DNA of 64,000 nt, taken from the NCBI GenBank assembly GCA_022453515.1, contig JAJNNY010000008.1, positions 806,001-870,000 of the forward strand, in the 5' to 3' direction. The notes under the pieces are model-generated. The model did no database searches and was not told the origin of the DNA. It saw only the letters and a list, made by a program, of their open reading frames with translations. Positions 13,101 through 26,010 of the stretch are shown one piece after another (positions within the stretch are counted from its first letter, which is position 1; every line of letters begins with the position of its first letter). The position numbers and the translations under genes were made by a program. Origin of the DNA: Astrocystis sublimbata. Lineage: Eukaryota > Ascomycota > Sordariomycetes > Xylariales > Xylariaceae.

Positions 13101-16100
13101 ACACGCAGTAGCACTAAGTCTAGCCCACGGACATCTTATACATATCGTGATATAACATCACACGATACTTGGCATACGATCTGCCAAGCTCTATACCTTA
13201 TCAGGATTGGTTGCTGAGTCTAGCTGCATCCGGAAATCAATTCGTGAGGTTTGGGGAGAGGTGACCGTTGTATGCAGCAAAACGGAGGCTGGGGTCAGGA
13301 TCCTTGTTGTCCTGACAGGGCTGGCAGTGAGATCTTCACCCGCTGTGGCGTTTTTCTTTTCCTGTGCCTCAGACCAAATCTTAACCCCCGCAGCGAGCGA
13401 GTCCAGCCGCAAGGACAGAGTGCGCTAGAGGCACGGAGCTACCTCGGCGGCCGTCATGGGCAATCCTAGTTGCGGATCGATTCAAAGACACCTCATACCC
13501 ATGGACGTCATAATTATCCCAAAAACTTGTGCTTGTGCTTGTGCCGCCTGCCTGCGAGCTGAGACTTTCGGGACAAACTTCAAGATATACTCTGTAAGAA
13601 CATCCTCATATTTTGAAGTAGTGGTTGGTGGACGATATTCCATGTAAGTAATGTTATATTAATCTGGACGAGAAGAGCCTGTAGAGATGCAATCAATCAT
13701 CTTGTACTTCCGAGTTATACCTTATGGCCGTGTCATTGGGCTAATTAGGCCAGAGTCTTGAGTCGGATCTTCCTAAGCGAGGGAAACTAATGCGACGCCA
13801 CGCTGATCTTGTCCCACAGATGCCCACAAGATTCGATGCCGATTCGTAGATCACAGCTTGACAAAATGCACACTCTGATGTCTGGTTTTGATGGACTTAC
13901 ATCGGGGCGTACCATCTTCCGCAAATATTGGACACGGGTGATGTCTTTTTTCGGTTGTTAACATTGAGAGTACTGATTGGAATCAGAACCATGAAGAGCA
14001 ATTCTTTATCAAGTTTAACCTTCTGGACCCTTTCATTCGACCTAGGGTCTCGGGTTTCCACGTTACGAACAGCAAGCATGAACGCAGGACTTCATAGCAT
14101 ACAGTACATAGGCGAGTAGGTACACCAATACATGTGGCCCGGTGCAGATTAGCTCGTAGATCGTAGCTAGGATGATGATCCGTACCCACCAGGGTTAATC
14201 TTGCGATATCTTTAAGCAGCTTAGTAGGCGAGGCGAGCTATGCGGGTGATGTACGTAGTATGCGTACTGTAAAACACTACACTAGTACCTACTACTGTGC
14301 ATTTACGATGTGTGCTTGAGCAATCTCAGCTTCGAACCTCGAACGCGACAGACCACGAAAAGAATCCGACGTGGCTAGTCCCCTCTAGGGTTCCCCAAGG
14401 TGATGGGTACTGGGATCTTCCTTGTGAAAATGGGCTTAGGACCAGGGTACTAAAATCTAACGGTGCGGACGTCGGCGCATTTTCCCCCAAAGGAACGGCG
14501 GTGCGACAGAGACTCCAAGGTGCCGGTAGTGTAAACGACTGCATGCAGGCGATACTACTGTGATGAGAATCCGAACTTATATGTATTAAGTACACTACAT
14601 AGTACCGCACTTAAAGTGCCCCTTCAAAGCACACACTCCATGAACTATATCTCTTTTCTTATTGTGATAGCGGTACCCGAGTAAGATCCCCCCCCACTAT
14701 GTGAGGCAATTACGCATTGCCAAGTAGAAGACGAGATGCCGGAAGCATAGAAGCCACTTCATTTGTAAGACCTGTTGTCCGGCTTTCCGATATCAACCTA
14801 ACTTAAAGAGTGTTTGGGCCAAAACGGTACCTGCAAGTGATTACCTAGTGAATGCTGATCAGTGCAGTTATGCATGTGAGATGGAGCGTGAATTCGTCCT
14901 GCCATGCGTTGTCCATCATACAGAGCTTGGAGATAATAGGCAGCCAAGCTCTGACACCCTCAAAATCTTTCCGTATGTAAGTAGTTCAACTTGTTCCCGA
15001 TAACCTGGCTCCTATCATGTACTGGACTTTCGCCTCAAGGGGCGTTGGCACGTTACCCGGGGTTATGTCCGGGGTTGTGAATGGCTTACGCAACATTCAT
15101 CTCACCACATGAGCAGTCGAGACAGTCAAATCGGGTTGAAGTGTTTTCGTTCAGGCCCACATGGTGTTCGAGCTATCCATCCTTGCCCTCATTGTGGCCT
15201 GATGTGGCGGAAATGCTCACAGTTGTGTACATTAGTCTTATTACTATTTGGACATGGTGTCTTCGTTCGCATATTGCTAGTGCATCGTGGGAAACACCAA
15301 GACTCATACTGATAACACGTCCTTTTTTATCCACGAAGGAAGCTGGCTGGCAAGGTAAGTCTTTACTTAACCAAGGCTGGTATCAACATACTTATTCACT
15401 AACACGGGCATAGGTAGCATATCGAACTAAGGCAGGTTACTTCGTGGACAAGGGTGTTGGGGTGGATGGCTCACATTGTCCTGTTTTTGAGGTATTATAA
15501 CGTTCCTTAGTATCATATCTTTTGGTCAGCTGCTATTACTGCAACCTTCAGGTATTACGAAGAAAGATTTCCTGCGTGTATGAACGTCACTGCAGTCAAC
15601 ATACTCCCGCGTTACTCGCCAATGGTCATCGTCTCAAAAGTTGTTCACTGGCAGACTTATCTTAAGCGTTCAAGTAAACTTATTCCTAGGGCCATAGCGA
15701 ACTAACCTAACCACGGAATATGCGTTCATCAAGCCCACATAATCTCATGGCGTTGTACCTACAAGTACGGCTAGAGGACTAAAGGGAGCAACTTGGAGTG
15801 ACCGTGCACTTGGGCAGATGGCAGAGTAACGAGCACTGCTCACCGTATTTGCAGCCACTCCATTTTCATCATCCCAAGTATGTTGGGTTGTGTATGCACT
15901 GCTGAAGGACTAGCACTATACTTGGTGTTTTGTGAGCGGTTACACTTGCCAAGAATCTCTACCCAGACCGTTGGGCTGGGACCTTCGGGAGCAAGGGTCC
16001 GGATAAATGGAGATCAGTCTACATAACAAGAATGTCATTGTCCAAGGATGACGTTGGCAGGCGAGTGCAGGTACACACACACACACGGCCGGCAGCGACA

Positions 16101-19100
16101 TTAACAACCGCTCCATCGAAGGCAGCCAATGCATTCCTCTTATTCAGCTTAGACTAAGCGGCCCTCACCGACACCCGATAAAATGATCGCTGGATGCGGT
16201 AGATCTTCCAAATAAGCTCCTTGGCCATGACCAAGGTACACGAGCACGCACGAGGCGAGCGAGGTCCACTTCATCGATCGAAGATTCTCGTGCTCGCTGA
16301 TGCAAACCGTCTGTCTTTTTTTAAGTAAGAAACAGATGAGACGTGTAACAATTCCTTTCTTGCAGTGATGCATGAATTCCAAGTCTCCTCCTTTTGGTAC
16401 ATGAAAACTCGTACAGCATTCATTATTGAGTGTTAGTCTTTGGCTGTCTTCGCAGTAGTTGAATGCAAAGGTCAGCGTCAAAGATAAGAAGAGGACTTGG
16501 AGACACAGGCTCTGTACCCTGGAACCACTGCTCGTACACCTTTACAGATCTAAAAGCTGACTAGACAGACCCCAGCCATGTGTTTCTATCCATGCCGTTA
16601 TATTGCTAATCCTCCCGAGAAAGCAGGCGGTGGGTTTGGCACATGATATGTGACGGAAGGCTTAAGCCTGAGGCGTCACGACTCACGACAACTTTGTTCC
16701 CTCTTGTATACCCGATGGCGCTTGCCTGCCGGCAACTCCAACATGCATAGTGCCCCCTGTTCTAGCCTACAAACAATCTTGGCGGAAGTTCGACGCGGCT
16801 TTCCTGGCGTGCGGTGTCAACAAGTGGGCTTACAATGTCCACGATCCACCGGCGAATGAAACCACGACCAGCCGAAACACGACAACGTATTTGCAATGTA
16901 CTCAAGTCGCATAACCACTTATCTATTCCACCGTGGTGTGCGTGGAATGTGACGCCAGCGAGGCTTCACGCGCGCAACCCCACTATCGTGATAATCCAAC
17001 ATTCCGATTCCGTTACGTGCCTGACATAGACCAGGTAGACGGACGAAAAAGCAATTGCTACAGTACACGCGACCTACTGAGACTAGCCATTGCCGAGACA
17101 TTGCTCACCTGCCATGCCAGCAAACAAACACCCGCCCTTCACCTGTCATCTAGCCGAACTGCCATAGTTTCTTTTTGCAACCCAGACTTAGGCCTGTCAA
17201 TTTATATATCTCAGTAGGTGGTCAAGCCTTGCCGGCGTTCGAGGCTTATGAACTCTGTTGCGACTGGTTGTATGCCCGTAATTCACTCTCGCGAAGTAGC
17301 AATGCTCCCTGGTCCTACTTGATGCATCCCCCCTCCTTTGGCGCCGGAACCTACATACGATATATCCTTCCCCGGATCGGGGGCACCAGGATATACTGGT
17401 CTACCGTCGTTTCCACCAGAGTATCCAACGCGCTACTAAACGAGGCGCAGGCAGCAAGCAATGCATATGCCCGATCCACCCGAATCTATAGCTTCGAGGG
17501 CATACTAGGACAAGGACGATAGGCGCCATGATGTATACAGCACGACTAAGTATCTTGCCTAGTGGTCATGTACTCAGTAGGCTCTTGCGTGTTTGTTGCG
17601 CACTCTGCCCAGGTACGTCAAGTATTCTTGGGCGTTCCGTAGCCGGGACAATACCTTTTGGGGGGAGGTGAGAGTCGTTGATCGAACACTTGGCCGCCAG
17701 AACCAATTTGTCTATGCGGGAGCTTGACCGACTCTTGAATTACATCAAGGGCTACTTGATTATAGAGACGAAAGGATACATTATGGTTCCCCCCCGCTCA
17801 CTATGCCTATTTCTCTAGTTACACCTACCGTACGTTGTAAACTTAGATGGAAATGTACCCTATAGCGAGGCCAGTCGATGAAGGAGCATGTCCAGAAGTG
17901 CATGTACGTTCCCGAGATGAAGTGCACCTGGCCTCGGTAGACAGGCATGATGACAACGAAGTCGCCAGCCATTCACATTCATCTATGAACATCGGTAGAG
18001 GAGGTAAGCGACAGATTGATAAGTTAGTGATGAATTATCAATCAGCCCGGAAAGCGGGGAACGTTTCCTTCAATAGTCACATCATCTGGTTCGGTTTGCC
18101 GGTCGGTTTCGACCACCGAGAAACAGCCAATGTTTGCTTCTTTCAGATGCTTTGGGCGAATGAATGGCCGCCCCTTCTTCTGAGGCTTACACAGAAATCG
18201 GCACCCGAACCAGGCGAGGAGCTTTTGGGTGACAGACAGCACGATGCGTGCGTGCCACCTTTGACCAGGACCTTGAGACGAGCACCAATCGCAACTAGAT
18301 ATCCTGGGGGCGATCTGCAGTTGACTGATGTGACCTGGCTAGCCGCGGAAAATCTGCTACACTACAGTACTCCCCTTGTCCGGTTCGGTGCGGTCTGGCC
18401 GGACCCCAGCCAGCCTCCCAAGGCCAGTCTGCGTTTGAATGGGATGCCCATCTTCGCTTTCAGGTTGGTGTTGCACAACGCCCGACGTGCATGGTATGGA
18501 CAGTACCGTACCTCTCGCTTCATGATGGTCAATATCGTGATGGCATCCAGATGTGTAAGCTCACTGGGCACACATACTCAGGTGGCTCCGGGACTTGACA
18601 AAGGTTGCACTGCCGAATCTTACCCATAAAGCTTGTAAGCTGCTTGACTCGGTGCTGACCCCATTACCGGACCCGATGATCGACCTTTACAGCAAATCCT
18701 GCATTGCCATGGCGCCTACCTAGCATGGGTACGCGGAGATCCCAGGTTTCTGGGATTCAAAAAGCACTTGTGTCACTTATCGAGCCTGTGAGAGGACATG
18801 CAAGGCAAAATGCATACTCCGTACGTCCTGCAGGGCTCACTCACTCAGAGTGGGTGGCGAGGGGTAAGTGGCAGTTAGAATATGGGTCATGAACGGTGAC
18901 TCTTGATTAAAAGGCGCATACTGTTGTGTAATTTTATGGGATTAGCACACATGATCAGAGACTACTGCCCAACCTAATTTGACGGAAGCCGTAAAGCGCA
19001 TTGTTGGTCCCGAAAATTGAAGATCAAGTGACATTTGACGATGGCGATCTGGTCCATTTCGAAGAGCTTATGCATCTCCGTTATACGAGTTACTGAATGC

Positions 19101-20911
19101 TTTAACGCACAGAGCTAATGATGGGTCATAATCAATAAGTGTTGATACGGTGTGGTGCCGGAGACTGCTCTGAGAGGTCAAATGTGAGACCAAGTGCTGG
19201 GTCCCGCTGCTCTCTTATTGATCTACATGTGTTATCTGACAATGCATATGCAACGAAATGCTCGAGACCCTCGTGCTATGATTATGCGAAGACGAAATAA
19301 CCTCTTCGTCTTCCAAGGGAAAATCAGATATCGATTTCCCCTGTAAATATGTGGTGATATTAGCTTCAGATTCACGATGATCCAATGCGTGCCGGACAAC
19401 GCGAGAAGCATTCTCAAGTGGTCACAATATAGTCCTATTAGCCATATTCAGATCAATCATTGACACACAAATTACCTGCCGAACAATTGGCCCGAATTTC
19501 ATTTCTCTCACTTTGTTATTACTTCACTGAATCACACACACTTCGCAGCCATTTCTTCCCGCAGCCTCTTCAATGGAATGTTGACTAATAAGATGATTAG
19601 TTTTGAAACTATGCTGTTCTTGCAACACTGCTCTGCTATTTGCACAGCTGCCGGGTATAGATAGACAATCTGGGGTTCATGCTGTAATCATGACGATCAC
19701 GTGAAGGCTCCATGTGCGTTGGGACGTTAGGGGGAACGTTGAATGTTTCAGAAACACCAAAGATTTAACCGGGATGGCGAGAAAATTATCAGACGTTTTA
19801 ATGTACCCTGTCCTGGGTGTCAAACCTCAACTACCCTGCGGACTTCAGACAAAAATCGTTTCAGCCCTGTAAAACTGTTGTCGAGATTCAATCCGCGATC
19901 AGAGCCGCAATCCACGTCCTGGCGTGATGTGATGTCTACGCAGTAAGAAAGACCCTGCAGACCGACACGGGGAATTTATCCCATGTGCGGTTCGGTTCGT
20001 GTTTGGGATCACCCTGCTTTTGGCCCGAGGTAGGTAAGGTAAGGGAGCCGCTGGGCCGTGTCATATCACCAATGCCTTTCTTTTTTGTTTTGTTTACATA
20101 TATCATCGCCCCAAACCCCTGTAGCTTGTGCATGTTGTTTCACGGTTTCACATCCAGACCCTCGAGAGGATTCAAAAACAATCATCCCTAGACCCCAGAC
20201 CCCCGACCCCACCCAGGCCCTAGCATCTCGACTGTCCCAATCTTCGCGGCGATGGATGTCACAGATTCGGCGGATCGTCGCGCATCCGGAGACAGGCCCC
20301 AGGAATGGAAGCGGGGTGGCGAAGGGGTCGGTGAATTTCGCTACCGTGAGACGTAGGTGAAGGCCAAGATAAAAAAAACCTGGGGATAATCGCATGGGCC
20401 TCGGGCAGGCACTCGGGGGTGTTCATCGAATGAGTTGGACGCAATGTGACCTTTTTCGTCGCATGAAAGAGAGACGATCGACGTTTTGTGACGCACGCGG
20501 CTCTGTCGCTGAAGGATCCCGTGTTTGTGTCGCACATCTGACTTGCGCCATGAGCAAGCGTTCACGATGGCATGATGCGCTAATAGCGTAAAGCTTCACC
20601 CACACTCTTAGGGTTTCAAGATCTGAGAGGCAATGACACATCCGAAATAGAATTGACAGTATGACGTGAGCAGCGCAGTGCACTTGCGCGATGAGGGAGG
20701 CCTACGAGGCATACACCGCTGAAACTGGCACGCACGTACATGAATTATAACTATTGAATCGATATTGTAGTAACGTAACATGCCGACTCCCGAAGTTGCG
20801 GTCATCTACAGGTTCGCAGGAGCGTGCAGCGGGAGTCTCTTCTCAAACAATGTTCTGGATGTGTTTCTATACATGTATGCATATGGGCATATATGTGAGG
20901 AGGTAAAAACA

Positions 20912-20939
20912 AAGACAGACAGACAGATAGACAGAGAGA
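20912..20939. repeat. GACA-type microsatellite
   Basis: Imperfect tandem GACA/GATA/GAGA tetramers in intergenic DNA about 460 bp downstream of the 3' end of the CmcJ-like gene. Confidence 0.7.
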
Positions 20940-21398
20940 ATGCTTCATCCCGCTATACCTAGCATTCAATGCAACAAAATGGGCTACGAGGGGTATTTTT
21001 CCATGATATTCGTAGTGATGGAGTCGATTACAATGTCGACGATATGCAACCAGACACGAAACATAAAAAATCTCCCGTCATCTTCACACCGAAACTCTTA
21101 ACTTGAGGGTTCTGGACATGTACATATCGAGTCTTCCACATCTCCTGTGAGGTAACACCACCATAGGAGGCTATGTATATACCTCGTCTTCAACAATAGA
21201 AGAAGTATCACAGTATCAATGTTTCTTTCCTTTAGTAAACAGGCATTAGAAGCCGAGGAACAAGTCATCTGGATATCAAACTAATTAACGACTGCTTCTT
21301 CAAACGTGTACGCTAGGCTATGAACCACGCAAACCATTACCATAACCCATCATAGTTTCCAATCCGATCGTAATAACCATCCTAAACATTTCCCACCC

Positions 21399-22358
21399 TT
21401 ACTCCTCATAGAAAACCAGCGCCCTCACCTCAATGCTCTCCCTCGGCTTCGCATCCGGCGGCGTAGCCGGGTCCACAAACGCCGTGTGCGGCGTCCTCAC
21501 CGCCAGCCCCTGCTTGCCACCAGGCTCGCCCTCGCCCCAGGAATCATAGCACTTGAGCAGCAGCGCCTCCTCAGGCGCCATATCCTTGACATAGTAATAC
21601 CTGTGATTCTCATTCTTCAGCACCCCCATGGTCTCGCCGCGGACCTCGTAGTCGTCGATCGCGAAGCGAGTGCTCGTCGGCACCTTTTCCTTTCCGCGAT
21701 CGTCGTCGTCGCCTTCCTGGCCCGTGGCGCGCTTGGGATACAGCAAGTCGATGGGCGTGAAGTCCTGCGGGACGGTGCTCCGCCAGTCGATGACGGCGAG
21801 CGGGTGGTCCGTCGCCGCGTGGCTGATCGGCCGCCACACGTTGATCAGCTGGAAGCGGTGCTTCAGCAGCTCCTCTGCCTCCTCCGCCGGGAGATGTCTA
21901 CGCACGCGCGCCACGGCCGCCGCGGGGGTTTGGTCGACGTGGACCTGCTGGACAGGGGCGCGAGCGGCGCCCTCCACGCGGCGGCGGATCGTGTGGTCGA
22001 AGATGACGACCTTGCGCACCTTGTTATCCGCGCCGTCTTTCCCGGTCCCGGAATTGCTGGGGAGTAAGGCGCAGTTGGCCTTGAGCAGCGCGACCACATC
22101 GTCGTAGTAGGCGCCCCGCACCGCCTCGTCGTCGACGAAGGCCTTCTCCCCCGTAGGCCACCGCACCAGGCCGAAGCCGGTGACGTCTGTGTTGAACTCG
22201 GACGGCGCGGCGTCGCGGAAGCTGTGCACGGGGCTTGTGATATTCTCAAGATCATACGAGGTGCCGCTCGCGTCAACCTTAGTCCATGGCTTGAGACGCG
22301 TGCCGCTATGGTGCGTGCTCAGGTCGACGAGGTTGAACACAGCCGTGGTGGTAGCCAT
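21399..22358 (-). CDS. CmcJ/AsaB-like non-heme iron oxygenase
   Basis: An intronless gene for a 319-aa enzyme of the hydroxylase/desaturase family that includes CmcJ, AsaB and fungal gibberellin desaturase-like proteins. Members act as Fe(II)-dependent oxygenases on small molecules; the substrate here is unknown. Visible hallmarks are the block RVRRHL after the motif QQVHVDQTPAA (H140, D142), LINVWRPI at 171-178, AVIDWRS at 188-194, the HRYYYVKDM block at 252-260, and RTPHTAF with H291. H140, D142 and H291 are the likely 2-His-1-Asp iron ligands. I chose the ATG at 22358 because family homology begins shortly after it; an in-frame ATG 24 codons upstream (22430) is less likely. The C-terminus ends with the usual SIEVRALVFYE. 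No biosynthetic core gene is nearby, so it appears as a stand-alone tailoring-type enzyme. Confidence 0.88.
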   Translation of the reverse strand: MATTTAVFNLVDLSTHHSGTRLKPWTKVDASGTSYDLENITSPVHSFRDAAPSEFNTDVTGFGLVRWPTGEKAFVDDEAVRGAYYDDVVALLKANCALLPSNSGTGKDGADNKVRKVVIFDHTIRRRVEGAARAPVQQVHVDQTPAAAVARVRRHLPAEEAEELLKHRFQLINVWRPISHAATDHPLAVIDWRSTVPQDFTPIDLLYPKRATGQEGDDDDRGKEKVPTSTRFAIDDYEVRGETMGVLKNENHRYYYVKDMAPEEALLLKCYDSWGEGEPGGKQGLAVRTPHTAFVDPATPPDAKPRESIEVRALVFYEE

Positions 22359-22982
22359 CTCGACGCCTGTTGCCGTGACGCTAAGGTAGTCTAAAGTTTG
22401 TGGCAATTGCCGAAGATGGTGATATAACACAACTGCTTCAGGTGGGGGTTTGAAATGAGGGGTAGTTGGAACAAAGCCAGACTGGTCCTACGCTGTCTAT
22501 TTAAAATGTATTGAAGCAAGTGTAATTCAAAGCGGAAAGATGATGGCAATGGTCCTTATTATTAGCTATCGCATAGTTTCATCGACATCAAAAAGGGAGG
22601 CAAATGGTTTTTACTTTATATTGATCATCACTGGTTGCTAATTGGCGATAGGGCGTAGTGGCGACGGCGGGGGCCGGGTTCGGGATGGCATCATCGGGCT
22701 ATTAGAAATGCGGATCGGCTAGCACATCTATCACATAATCCATCATCCGTATAAGGAAGCCGGGCAATGGCCTACTCCGAAAAACAGAGCCAAGCATGCC
22801 TTCAAAACTTAGTCTCGGATTATAGTTTCTATTTGCTTTGTCATCAAATATGAACTCTACTTCCGTCGACTCCGATCTTTGGAATCAGATCATCCGTTTT
22901 GTCTCCCCCATAAATCAACGCATTGCCTGATTGGTCGATCCAGAATAGATTCAACGGCATATTTCGTTGCACAAGTTGTACC
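22359..22982. other. Intergenic, promoter side of CmcJ-like gene
   Basis: About 620 bp between the start of the oxygenase gene and the 3' end of the choline kinase gene. It must hold the promoter of the former and the terminator of the latter; no defined element stands out. Confidence 0.6.
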
Positions 22983-25879
22983 TCAATGTTTGGCGAATTT
23001 GACTAAACATCAAGTTAGTACCCCGCATTGACAGCTCTGGGACGAAGTACAACTAGTACCGGAGCCTGGTGCGAACATGATTGAGACTGGAAATGACGGT
23101 GACAACAAAATCGAAGACTTGCGCAACTTACTATTGTTCCTCAAAACCTCTGGTAGATCCTCCAACTTCGCGAAGCCTTGAGCAACACAGTCTCCCCAGA
23201 AGAACATCGCCCTCTCCTGGGTGTATCGCAGATAGTCGAAGCCGTGATCGTCTCCCTCCTCATCTTCTTCATGAGACCCGGCCGCATCGGACTGGCCGTC
23301 TTGACCATTGTCAGCGGTAGCTTCGGGATCGAAGCCAGGAATCTTCGCTTGCATGATACCCCATGCGATCCACATTGCGCTACAGATAGGGCGCCATAGT
23401 CGCGCCTCCTCTATTAGCGATTTTATTTGCTCGTCCGCGTCAGCTTCCTGGCGCTTCTCTTCTTCCTTCCAACCGCCGGGCGGAACTCGAGCGTCGAGCA
23501 TGAACTCCACGATAGAGCTGCTCGACCCCGCCACAACTGGACCGGCAGACGGTCTTGTCGGCGGCGTAGCAAGGGGCGACAAGACAGGAGTCGATGCACC
23601 GGCATGTGGGTACTCCGGCCGATGATTAACGTATGACTTGATCAGTCGATACTGCTCCTCGGGTGTTGGGTATCTATCTGCATCGCAGACGAAAGGACGT
23701 GCTTCATCGTGGTAGTCATAGCACCACTCCGAGAAGTGATTGGCAAACTCATAGCCTCTCACATTGGCAGCTGCGTACTCGAAGTCAATCACTACTAGCT
23801 GCTTGTGCTCATAATGAGGCTGCAGCAAAGGCGACTTTTTGTCGTCTGGTCGAACTCGTAGGATGTTGCCATATTGGGTCTAACACCTGTCAGTAATGCA
23901 TGCTGCTTTATAAGCTAGACTGTTCAGACTTACGTCGTTATGGCAAAATACGAGCTGGTCCCGAACAACGTTTGCACCGCCGTATCGATCGAAGAGATGC
24001 TGTCGATACTTGTCAAACATAGCCTTGAAAGTAGGCCAGTCAGTGCCGCAGATAAAGCCATAATCTTTCCATGCATCCGCCGTATTTCGCACCGACGCAG
24101 AGCTCCCCTCGAGTAGCTTTGCATCCAGAAAGCTGATAGCCTGGGAAATCCTCTCAAGCCAGCTATCCCAGTTCTTCAACACTGCCGGCCCACCGTCCTT
24201 CTCGTCCTCGAGTAGCTCCATGCCGTCATGCAGCTCTCGCATTCTCTTGGCAATCGATTTAGACGTGTCAGGGTCCTTCAGGTCGTCGGCCGTAAGCGTG
24301 ATCGCATTGAGATACTGCTCAAAGCGCCCGTTTGCGAATGTTCCCAAAAGCCGTGGACCGATCTTCTTCCTAGCAAGTCGACGCAAGACGCTCAACTCGT
24401 TCTCTCGGTCGATGATATGCTCAACCTGGGGGCCATAAACCCGCAGAAGCAACTTCGCCGGGTTTTTCTTGCCACTCTCCGGCTGGCCCAGATCCATGGG
24501 GGGTACCACGACGTAGACTGCGTTGGTTAGGGCACCACTGAGCCGTTCGACTGATATGGTGTCGCCACTTTCCAAAGACACACGCCGCCAGCCCTTCAAT
24601 CTGAGAGTATGCGTCAAGCGGATGATCTCGCGCTTAAAGGAGAGCCATGCTTTACGCTCCTTCTCTTCCTTCCGCTTTGTGGCCGAGCTGCCTTCTTCGT
24701 CTGCAGCAGCTCCACCTGTGTAGCTCATTGTCTTGGAATTGTCCAGAACGCCATCGCAAGTGGGAACCAGCACATCTCCGTCGTAAAATTCGGTATCCGA
24801 AGAGGCAGTCTTATGTGTAACCGTGGACCGGCGTCGCCGGTGAAGCTTCCTACCTAATCTAGGGCTGTGGTGAGGTATAGCACTCAAGCCCAGAGAGCTC
24901 ATGCTATCATCAATGATCTTTTGAAGCCTATCAAGAGAGACATCGCTGGACTGAGAGTCAATCGAGAACCGCCTTGCATGTGTGCTCGTAGTGGGCTCAG
25001 ATGCCTCTTCAGTGCTCTCATGGCGGTTTTTTCTTCGACTGCCATGCGCTCTCCTCGTTTTACGATCCCGTCTTTTGACCCGTTCATGCTCAAGCCAATC
25101 GGCAACTTGGGCAATTATCCTCTCCCCTACAACATCTATGCGATGTCGGTGAGGCGGCTGTGGCTGTGCGGGGTCCTCTTGGATCTGTTGAGGGGACATG
25201 GTCCTCGACAGGCCACTGAGAGCCTCTAGGCTGCCCTGAGTGAGCAGAGAGGATTTAGAAGAGCTAGGAGCAGGCACAAATGGACGACCACTCAGACGCT
25301 TGGCGAGACCGGCGGAATACTGTCTCTTAGGCAGGCTTTCATCAGGACTGCTTGGTTCAGGTTCTGGTTCGGCAATTTGCACAGCTAAGGACTGGTGAGC
25401 GTCTTTGTTTGAGGGAAATGAATGGCACGATTTTAAGTTCAACTAGGAATGATGGTAATCCTTGCTTCTCGATGCATGAGCTGACCTGGCTCGAATGGGA
25501 AAATCCGATGCCGTTTGTAAACATGGATGATACTCAACTCGCACTCTACCTGGGCGGCGTTCATCGAGAGCCACTTGTATGGTAGTGACAAGAGAGCTTC
25601 CCATAGAACAGGGACCACAAAGCCAATTGGCCCAAGCATTGGCTTTATGCTTGACTTGATATACCTGTTTCGAAGGGCCACGAGGGGCACGAGGGGCTGA
25701 CGTGGACATGCGTGCTCCTGGGGTACTACTAGCAAATGAGATATCAAGAACGTACCTTTCATGGCGGAGGCAATGCTCGAATCAGGGGTCTTCTCGCCAT
25801 CGTCGTCCTGCTTCATGGCGGACCGGAGGGGTGGCGGGTGCGGTTCCCGCGAGGTCAGGTCTGGGGTGGGCGTAGACAT
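22983..25879 (-). CDS. Choline kinase with long N-terminal extension
   Basis: Phosphorylates choline (and probably ethanolamine) with ATP, the first step of the CDP-choline route to phosphatidylcholine. The model has four exons: 25756-25879, 23934-25384, 23132-23879 and 22983-23002, giving 780 aa. Introns are 371, 54 and 129 bp; the last has a perfect TACTAAC branch site. Splicing the 54-bp intron joins HND to TQYGNIL, restoring the kinase Brenner motif (H523, D525). IDFEY at 556-560 is the metal-binding motif. The choline-kinase N-terminal region spans about 305-335 (LSGALTNAVYVV) and the ATP-site segment LLLRVYG lies near 353. Residues 1-300 are a basic, Ser-rich, probably disordered extension, longer than in yeast or animal enzymes. 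A Glu/Asp-rich insert lies near 695-715. The first exon depends on a long intron, so the extreme N-terminus is the least certain part. Confidence 0.9.
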
Positions 25880-25900
25880 TCTGGCAAACCGGGCGTCAAG

Positions 25901-25950
25901 GCGTCAGGGCGTCAGGGCGTCAGGGTTGGCTGGCTGGCTGGCTGGCTGGT
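25901..25950. repeat. GCGTCAGG and GGCT tandem repeats
   Basis: Three copies of GCGTCAGG are followed directly by about six copies of GGCT. They start 22 bp upstream of the proposed choline kinase ATG, so they probably sit in its 5' leader or core promoter. Confidence 0.8.
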
Positions 25951-25988
25951 TGCCTGATATCAAGGTTCGGTGTGGTGCGTGGGCTGAT

Positions 25989-26010
25989 GCAGCAGCAGCA
26001 ACAGCAGCAG
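25989..26010. repeat. CAG-type trinucleotide repeat
   Basis: Seven near-perfect CAG/CAA triplets about 110 bp upstream of the choline kinase start. They lie outside any supported coding frame. Confidence 0.75.

Larger units (their letters stand above)
9425..21398. other. 12-kb gene-poor stretch
   Basis: No gene is supported. The longest open frame is 260 codons on the plus strand at 17847-18629. It has no recognised domain, an odd amino-acid make-up and no clear promoter, and an ORF of that length could occur by chance in this much DNA. Short simple repeats occur at 10168-10190 and 20912-20939. No tRNA, rRNA or LTR pair was seen. The part next to the zinc-finger gene (9425 to about 10100) probably holds its promoter. 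Confidence 0.5.

Noticed and set aside
14326..14360. TTCGAACCTCGAA, tRNA B-box-like
   Set aside because: No A box at the right distance and no cloverleaf on either strand.
21486..22067. 193-codon plus-strand frame
   Set aside because: Antisense of the CmcJ-like gene, whose family motifs are clear on the other strand.
25439..25759. Continuation of choline kinase exon 1 as coding
   Set aside because: Reads into a GTACGT donor; the frame then ends without reaching the kinase domain, while splicing to 25384 keeps frame.
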